Positions 20,639-23,552 of a stretch of DNA of 23,552 nt are shown in pieces (position 1 is the first letter of the stretch; every line of letters begins with the position of its first letter). The position numbers were made by a program, and so were the translations under genes. Under the pieces are notes generated by a model. That model was not told the origin of the DNA. It was given only the letters and a program-made list of their open reading frames with translations, and did not search any database. Source of the DNA: Candidatus Aenigmatarchaeota archaeon (GTDB taxonomy: Archaea > Aenigmatarchaeota > Aenigmatarchaeia > GW2011-AR5); NCBI GenBank assembly GCA_018304565.1, contig JAGVVX010000017.1, forward strand, positions 1 to 23,552, read 5' to 3'.

Positions 20639-22048
20639 CTACATGGCATGGAAATATCTGCAGATATTGTCGAAGGCAATCTCGCACTTCGTGACATTCC
20701 TGTCCAGCGTTTCGTAATAGTCGGCAACCCTGTCCAGGAAAATAAGCCCGGATTTCTGCTGCGGCCTGCAGCCTTCGCCCTGAAGGATTATGTAGTCCTT
20801 TGTTTCTTCCATTATAGGATGCTGCCTGAGAAACGGTTCATTGTGCAGATAATCCGGGGAGCTAATTCCCTTGACCAGTATAACTACATAGCCGCTATTC
20901 AGGGAAGCTTCAAGCTGCTCCTTCTCAGGATAAGGTTCGCTTGGCAGCCCGTAATAATTTAGCGGCACCCACGCGTTTGACTTGGCCATGCATGTTATGT
21001 TCTTTCCCGCTAATTCCGTGTACAGCTGCGGATTTTCCTGCTCGCGGATTGCAGATGGCATCAAGAGAAGGGATAAGGCCGTGAGAAGGACGAATGCATA
21101 AAGAAGGGTCTTTTTGTATTCGTAGTCTTTCACTGAAATAGCCGAGAAATAAGCGGCGCCGATAGTTATCGGAAAGAGATATCTTGCCTCTTTCATAGGT
21201 ATCGTAGCAAAAGAAACCACAGAAAGCGCGGCAACAAAAAGAATAAGATAATAGTTCTTATTCCTCCGCGAAGACAGTCCAATCAGAAATAACGGGAGGG
21301 TGAAATTAAACGCAAACAGCAGGTCCGTGGCCAAAAATGGCGACGCAACGCCGTCTCTATTGCGCATGTTGACATTCAGCGCGTAAGAATCGATGAAGCC
21401 GATAAACGGGTTGCCTGTATTTGCATAACTGAAAATGAGCCACGGCATAGCCGCCAGCAGTGCCAGTAGCAGCGAAAAAACTATTTTCCCGGCTTTTTTC
21501 TGAAGAAGGAAGAGGATTATGAAATTGATATTGGTGTATCTTGCGAGGACAGACAAACCGTAGTAAATGCCAGAGCGCTTTTCATAGATATGTGCAAGAA
21601 AGAGCTGGAGCAGGGCCAGGGATAGCAGTTCGCTTCCCATTTTCAGGGCAAATATGAGGACAAACACATTCATGGAAAAGACGTAGAATGCCGTTCTGTC
21701 TACGTCAAACTTCTCAGAAAACTTCAGTGAAGAGTAGAGGTGAAGCAAGGATACGAAAATAATATAGACATATTCAGAAGCAAGGCCGAGAAAACTGAAC
21801 GCCAGAATTATTAGAGAGGGCAGCGGCTGCCTTATCCACTCGAAGTTAAAGCCTTCGCCAAGAAGGTATCTTGCATTCAGCACATAGGCGGAAAAATCCC
21901 ACGAGAAGCCAGTGGAGTGCTGGTAGATGAAGAAGGAAAGCGAGAACAAGAAGACTGCGCAGATTAGTTTGTTCTGGCGGATAAATCCGGTAAACCTGTT
22001 GATCTCCCTCAAGATACCACCAAATTTGTCCTTCAGAAGACTAACCAA
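20639..22048 (-). CDS. Polytopic GT-C-type glycosyltransferase (PMT/ArnT-like)
   Basis: The 469 residues have about ten transmembrane helices followed by a soluble domain of about 130 residues. After the first helix comes an acidic loop, FSWDFSAYVLNARYLLGEGF, then EWIRQPLPSL. The position of the Asp in the first outer loop is where GT-C enzymes carry their catalytic base. Another loop has MKEARYLFPI. Such enzymes use lipid-linked sugars to glycosylate proteins or lipids outside the membrane. No ATG occurs until about residue 124; the likely start is TTG 22048, which lies inside an 18-bp repeat. An in-frame stop lies only three codons upstream (22055-22057). The repeat suggests that the 5' end was rearranged. 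Confidence 0.75.
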   Translation of the reverse strand: MVSLLKDKFGGILREINRFTGFIRQNKLICAVFLFSLSFFIYQHSTGFSWDFSAYVLNARYLLGEGFNFEWIRQPLPSLIILAFSFLGLASEYVYIIFVSLLHLYSSLKFSEKFDVDRTAFYVFSMNVFVLIFALKMGSELLSLALLQLFLAHIYEKRSGIYYGLSVLARYTNINFIILFLLQKKAGKIVFSLLLALLAAMPWLIFSYANTGNPFIGFIDSYALNVNMRNRDGVASPFLATDLLFAFNFTLPLFLIGLSSRRNKNYYLILFVAALSVVSFATIPMKEARYLFPITIGAAYFSAISVKDYEYKKTLLYAFVLLTALSLLLMPSAIREQENPQLYTELAGKNITCMAKSNAWVPLNYYGLPSEPYPEKEQLEASLNSGYVVILVKGISSPDYLHNEPFLRQHPIMEETKDYIILQGEGCRPQQKSGLIFLDRVADYYETLDRNVTKCEIAFDNICRYFHAM

Positions 22049-22062
22049 GCACAGCTACGAGC
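22045..22062. repeat. 18-bp direct repeat, left copy
   Basis: CCAAGCACAGCTACGAGC, identical to 22592-22609. It overlaps the first codon of the GT-C gene. Confidence 0.9.
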
Positions 22063-22101
22063 CCTAATGCTAGAGTATCTGAATTTCAGGTTATAAAAGA
22101 A

Positions 22102-22140
22102 TTTAAACTATCTCACTGCTATGTTTATAGTGAAATGGTG
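22102..22140 (+). promoter_or_regulatory. hicBA promoter and ribosome-binding site
   Basis: TTTAAACT (22102-22109) or TTATAAAAG (22091-22099) are TATA candidates. GGTG at 22137-22140 lies exactly 6 nt before the hicB ATG. Confidence 0.5.
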
Positions 22141-22146
22141 TAGCAT

Positions 22147-22380
22147 ATGAAAAAGGAGAAAATAAGCGGTCTTACGGCTGTTTATAGAAAGGTAAGAGAG
22201 GGCTATATTGCCTACGTGGAGGAAATACCCGGCGTAAATACCCAGGGCGATAACTTGAAAGAGGCTAAAGAAAACCTGCTCGACGCACTAAAACTTGTTC
22301 TTGAGATTAACCGCGAAATGGCGGAAAAAGAGATTTCTGGGCATGATGTATTAAAAGAAAAGATTTCAATAGATTTGTGA
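22147..22380 (+). CDS. hicB: HicB-family antitoxin
   Basis: The 77 residues carry the HicB fold signature: a beta-strand pair with YIAYVEEIPGVNTQGDNLKE, then the helix AKENLLDALKLVLEINREMA. The length fits the short form that has the partial RNase-H-like domain but no separate DNA-binding domain. It neutralises HicA by binding it. The gene order antitoxin-toxin, with a TGATG overlap to hicA, is one of the two common layouts. The gene has its own promoter and ribosome-binding site and is opposite in direction to its neighbours. Confidence 0.88.
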   Translation: MKKEKISGLTAVYRKVREGYIAYVEEIPGVNTQGDNLKEAKENLLDALKLVLEINREMAEKEISGHDVLKEKISIDL

Positions 22381-22568
22381 TGAAGCGCCGAAATCTAACA
22401 GACCATCTAACTTCTAATGGTTGCATATTGCTAAGAGAAGGCGGAAGGCATACGATTTTCTATAATCCGGCCGCGAAAAGGACGTCTTCAGTTCCAAGAC
22501 ATTCAGAAGTTAACGATTTCCTTGCCAAGAAAATATGCAAAGACTTGGGAATACCAGAACCGAAATAG
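22380..22568 (+). CDS. hicA: HicA-family mRNA interferase toxin
   Basis: The 62 residues form a double-stranded-RNA-binding-like fold that cleaves mRNA. The family core is complete: NGCILLREGGRHTIF with the catalytic-type His at residue 24, then YNPAAKRTSSVPRHSEVNDF. The ending KKICKDLGI is typical. The ATG at 22380 overlaps the hicB stop (TGATG); a GTG one codon earlier is an alternative. There is no sign of decay. A tandem pair of partial repeats follows within 30 nt of its stop. Confidence 0.9.
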   Translation: MKRRNLTDHLTSNGCILLREGGRHTIFYNPAAKRTSSVPRHSEVNDFLAKKICKDLGIPEPK

Positions 22569-22570
22569 GC

Positions 22571-22609
22571 CACAGCACAGCTACCCATCAGCCAAGCACA
22601 GCTACGAGC
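22571..22609. repeat. Right 18-bp direct repeat with a partial tandem copy
   Basis: CCAAGCACAGCTACGAGC at 22592-22609 matches the left copy exactly. A partial copy sharing AGCACAGCTAC lies 21 nt before it (22574-22584). The stop codon of the minus-strand lipoprotein gene (22602-22604) falls inside this repeat. Confidence 0.9.
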
Positions 22610-23147
22610 TTGGCTCATAGTTGAAAACAACCAGCACCAGCTTGTCGGCAGCAAGCGTCAGGTTCTTGTAATCAGTGCCCTGCAGGTAGATTGTATTGCC
22701 TTCTACTGTCACAGATGTCCCGTTGGCTCCGGTTGAGGGACCCTTAAGCCATAAAGAATTATTCAGTTCAGGTTTCAGGATTTCTGTGCCTGTCCTGTCA
22801 TACCATTTTTCATCTATGAAATAAATTGGCTCGAAGGAGGATATCATGCCCTCGTAAGCAAGATATGTCTGTATCTTCCCCAGGTTTGTGGCTACAACAG
22901 TGAAGTAAGCATTATCCTGCTGGCTTGAGCCGTCAAAAATCAGCATGATTCTCTCGTTTTGCAGGAATATGTTCCTTATTGACTGCTCATCGTTGGCAAA
23001 TACCTTTGAAGCAGTTTTTATGTCATTAGAAAACGTATAGACCTGGCTGCCGTGGCCTGGAATAGTTATCTCTTTGATCTCTCTTGGCTGCTCAATGCAT
23101 GCGGATACAAAGATTATTGAAAATAATAAAACAGCCAGAGCTTTCAT
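22602..23147 (-). CDS. Putative lipoprotein (181 aa)
   Basis: MKALAVLLFSIIFVSAC is a short basic and hydrophobic signal followed by a lipobox (V-S-A-C) with Cys17, so the mature protein should be membrane-attached outside the cell. The mature part is beta-rich (ITIPGHGSQVYTFSND, RIMLIFDGSSQQDNAYFTVV) and contains potential N-glycosylation sequons (ELNNSLW, GANGTS, KNLTL). ATG 23147 was chosen because the signal begins there; an upstream in-frame ATG adds only hydrophilic residues. I do not recognise the family. The last codons lie in the 18-bp repeat, so the C-terminus may have been affected by the insertion there. Confidence 0.75.
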   Translation of the reverse strand: MKALAVLLFSIIFVSACIEQPREIKEITIPGHGSQVYTFSNDIKTASKVFANDEQSIRNIFLQNERIMLIFDGSSQQDNAYFTVVATNLGKIQTYLAYEGMISSFEPIYFIDEKWYDRTGTEILKPELNNSLWLKGPSTGANGTSVTVEGNTIYLQGTDYKNLTLAADKLVLVVFNYEPSS

Positions 23148-23226
23148 GCGATAATCTTCACAGGAGTTTTTTAATAGCTTGGCAAAATCTAATTGCCAGC
23201 GATGCAACTCTTAAATCTTTTGTCGG

Positions 23227-23552
23227 CTATCCATAACTCTTCATTGCAATATCATATAATTCTTTTGTCTTCTTGCCAACAATCTCAACCAGTTTTTCGT
23301 CCAATTCGTTCAAGACAAGCTTCATCTTGCTTACAAACTCTCTCGCGTTTCTCATCATAACGCCAGTTTCTTTGTAGTTTATAGAGACGCCGTACTGAAC
23401 TGTCTCTCTTGCCCGTTTGATTTTCCACAGATAATCGATGTATTTCTCGCTTATTGTTATGGCTTCAATCTTGTCTTTTCTTTCCCTTAACTCATTGAAT
23501 TTCCCTATCAAATCTTTGCTTATCTGCCCGCCAAAGAAATATTCCAGAACCG
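23227..23552 (-). CDS. C-terminal part of a HEPN-like (UPF0332-type) protein, truncated by the window
   Basis: The frame is open to the window edge (108 residues visible), beginning inside EYFFGGQISKDLIGKFNELR. The all-helical pattern fits the HEPN/UPF0332 family: an aromatic-rich helix, then KRARETVQYGVSINYKETGV, then a long helix NAREFVSKMKLVLNEL. Such proteins often pair with a nucleotidyltransferase-type antitoxin, which would lie outside the window if present. The usual R-x4-6-H ribonuclease motif of active HEPN toxins is not evident in this part. The family call is moderate. Confidence 0.6.
   Translation of the reverse strand, partial: VLEYFFGGQISKDLIGKFNELRERKDKIEAITISEKYIDYLWKIKRARETVQYGVSINYKETGVMMRNAREFVSKMKLVLNELDEKLVEIVGKKTKELYDIAMKSYG

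Overview
The window looks like a piece of an archaeal chromosome, most likely from a DPANN-type lineage. The support is an archaeal flap endonuclease with a PCNA-binding tail, an aEF-1beta gene next to a small zinc-ribbon gene, a Pth2-type peptidyl-tRNA hydrolase, archaeal TruD, CDP-archaeol synthase, archaeal TATA boxes followed by leaderless starts, GGTG Shine-Dalgarno cores, and a tRNA with bulge-helix-bulge introns. The exact phylum cannot be read from this sequence. No rRNA, CRISPR array, transposase or integrase was seen.

Positions 1-8095 hold ten genes, one cut by the window edge, for membrane-anchored, often Cys-rich surface proteins. Almost all begin with a short positively charged, often Lys-Gly-containing N-terminus and one long hydrophobic helix, as pilins and pseudopilins do. 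Positions 8092-10363 hold information-processing genes: FEN-1, a GbsR/MarR-like regulator, aEF-1beta, a small hydrophobic protein and a zinc ribbon. At 10437-10694 lies the most striking object: a tRNA-Arg(GCG) gene interrupted by three introns, in the D-loop, anticodon loop and T-loop. The introns are related to one another, and two share an identical 56-nt block.

Positions 10695-15489 are rich in lipid and envelope genes: a UbiA prenyltransferase abutting the tRNA, a GT2 glycosyltransferase, CarS, a VTT/DedA-like protein, a PadR-type regulator, inositol-1-phosphate synthase and a CDP-alcohol phosphatidyltransferase. The last two plausibly make archaetidylinositol. Positions 15525-16838 carry Pth2 and TruD. 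Then come a small membrane protein, a membrane-tethered thioredoxin-fold protein, two membrane GT2 polymerising-type glycosyltransferases and a GT-C type glycosyltransferase (16830-22048). A HicB-HicA toxin-antitoxin pair follows, bounded by 18-bp direct repeats, then a lipoprotein and the C-terminal part of a HEPN-like protein that runs off the window.

A second theme is trains of several different short perfect hairpins. They occur between genes (1676-1764, 4876-5016, 20463-20588), inside a protein gene (13148-13193), and, in a different form, inside the tRNA introns.
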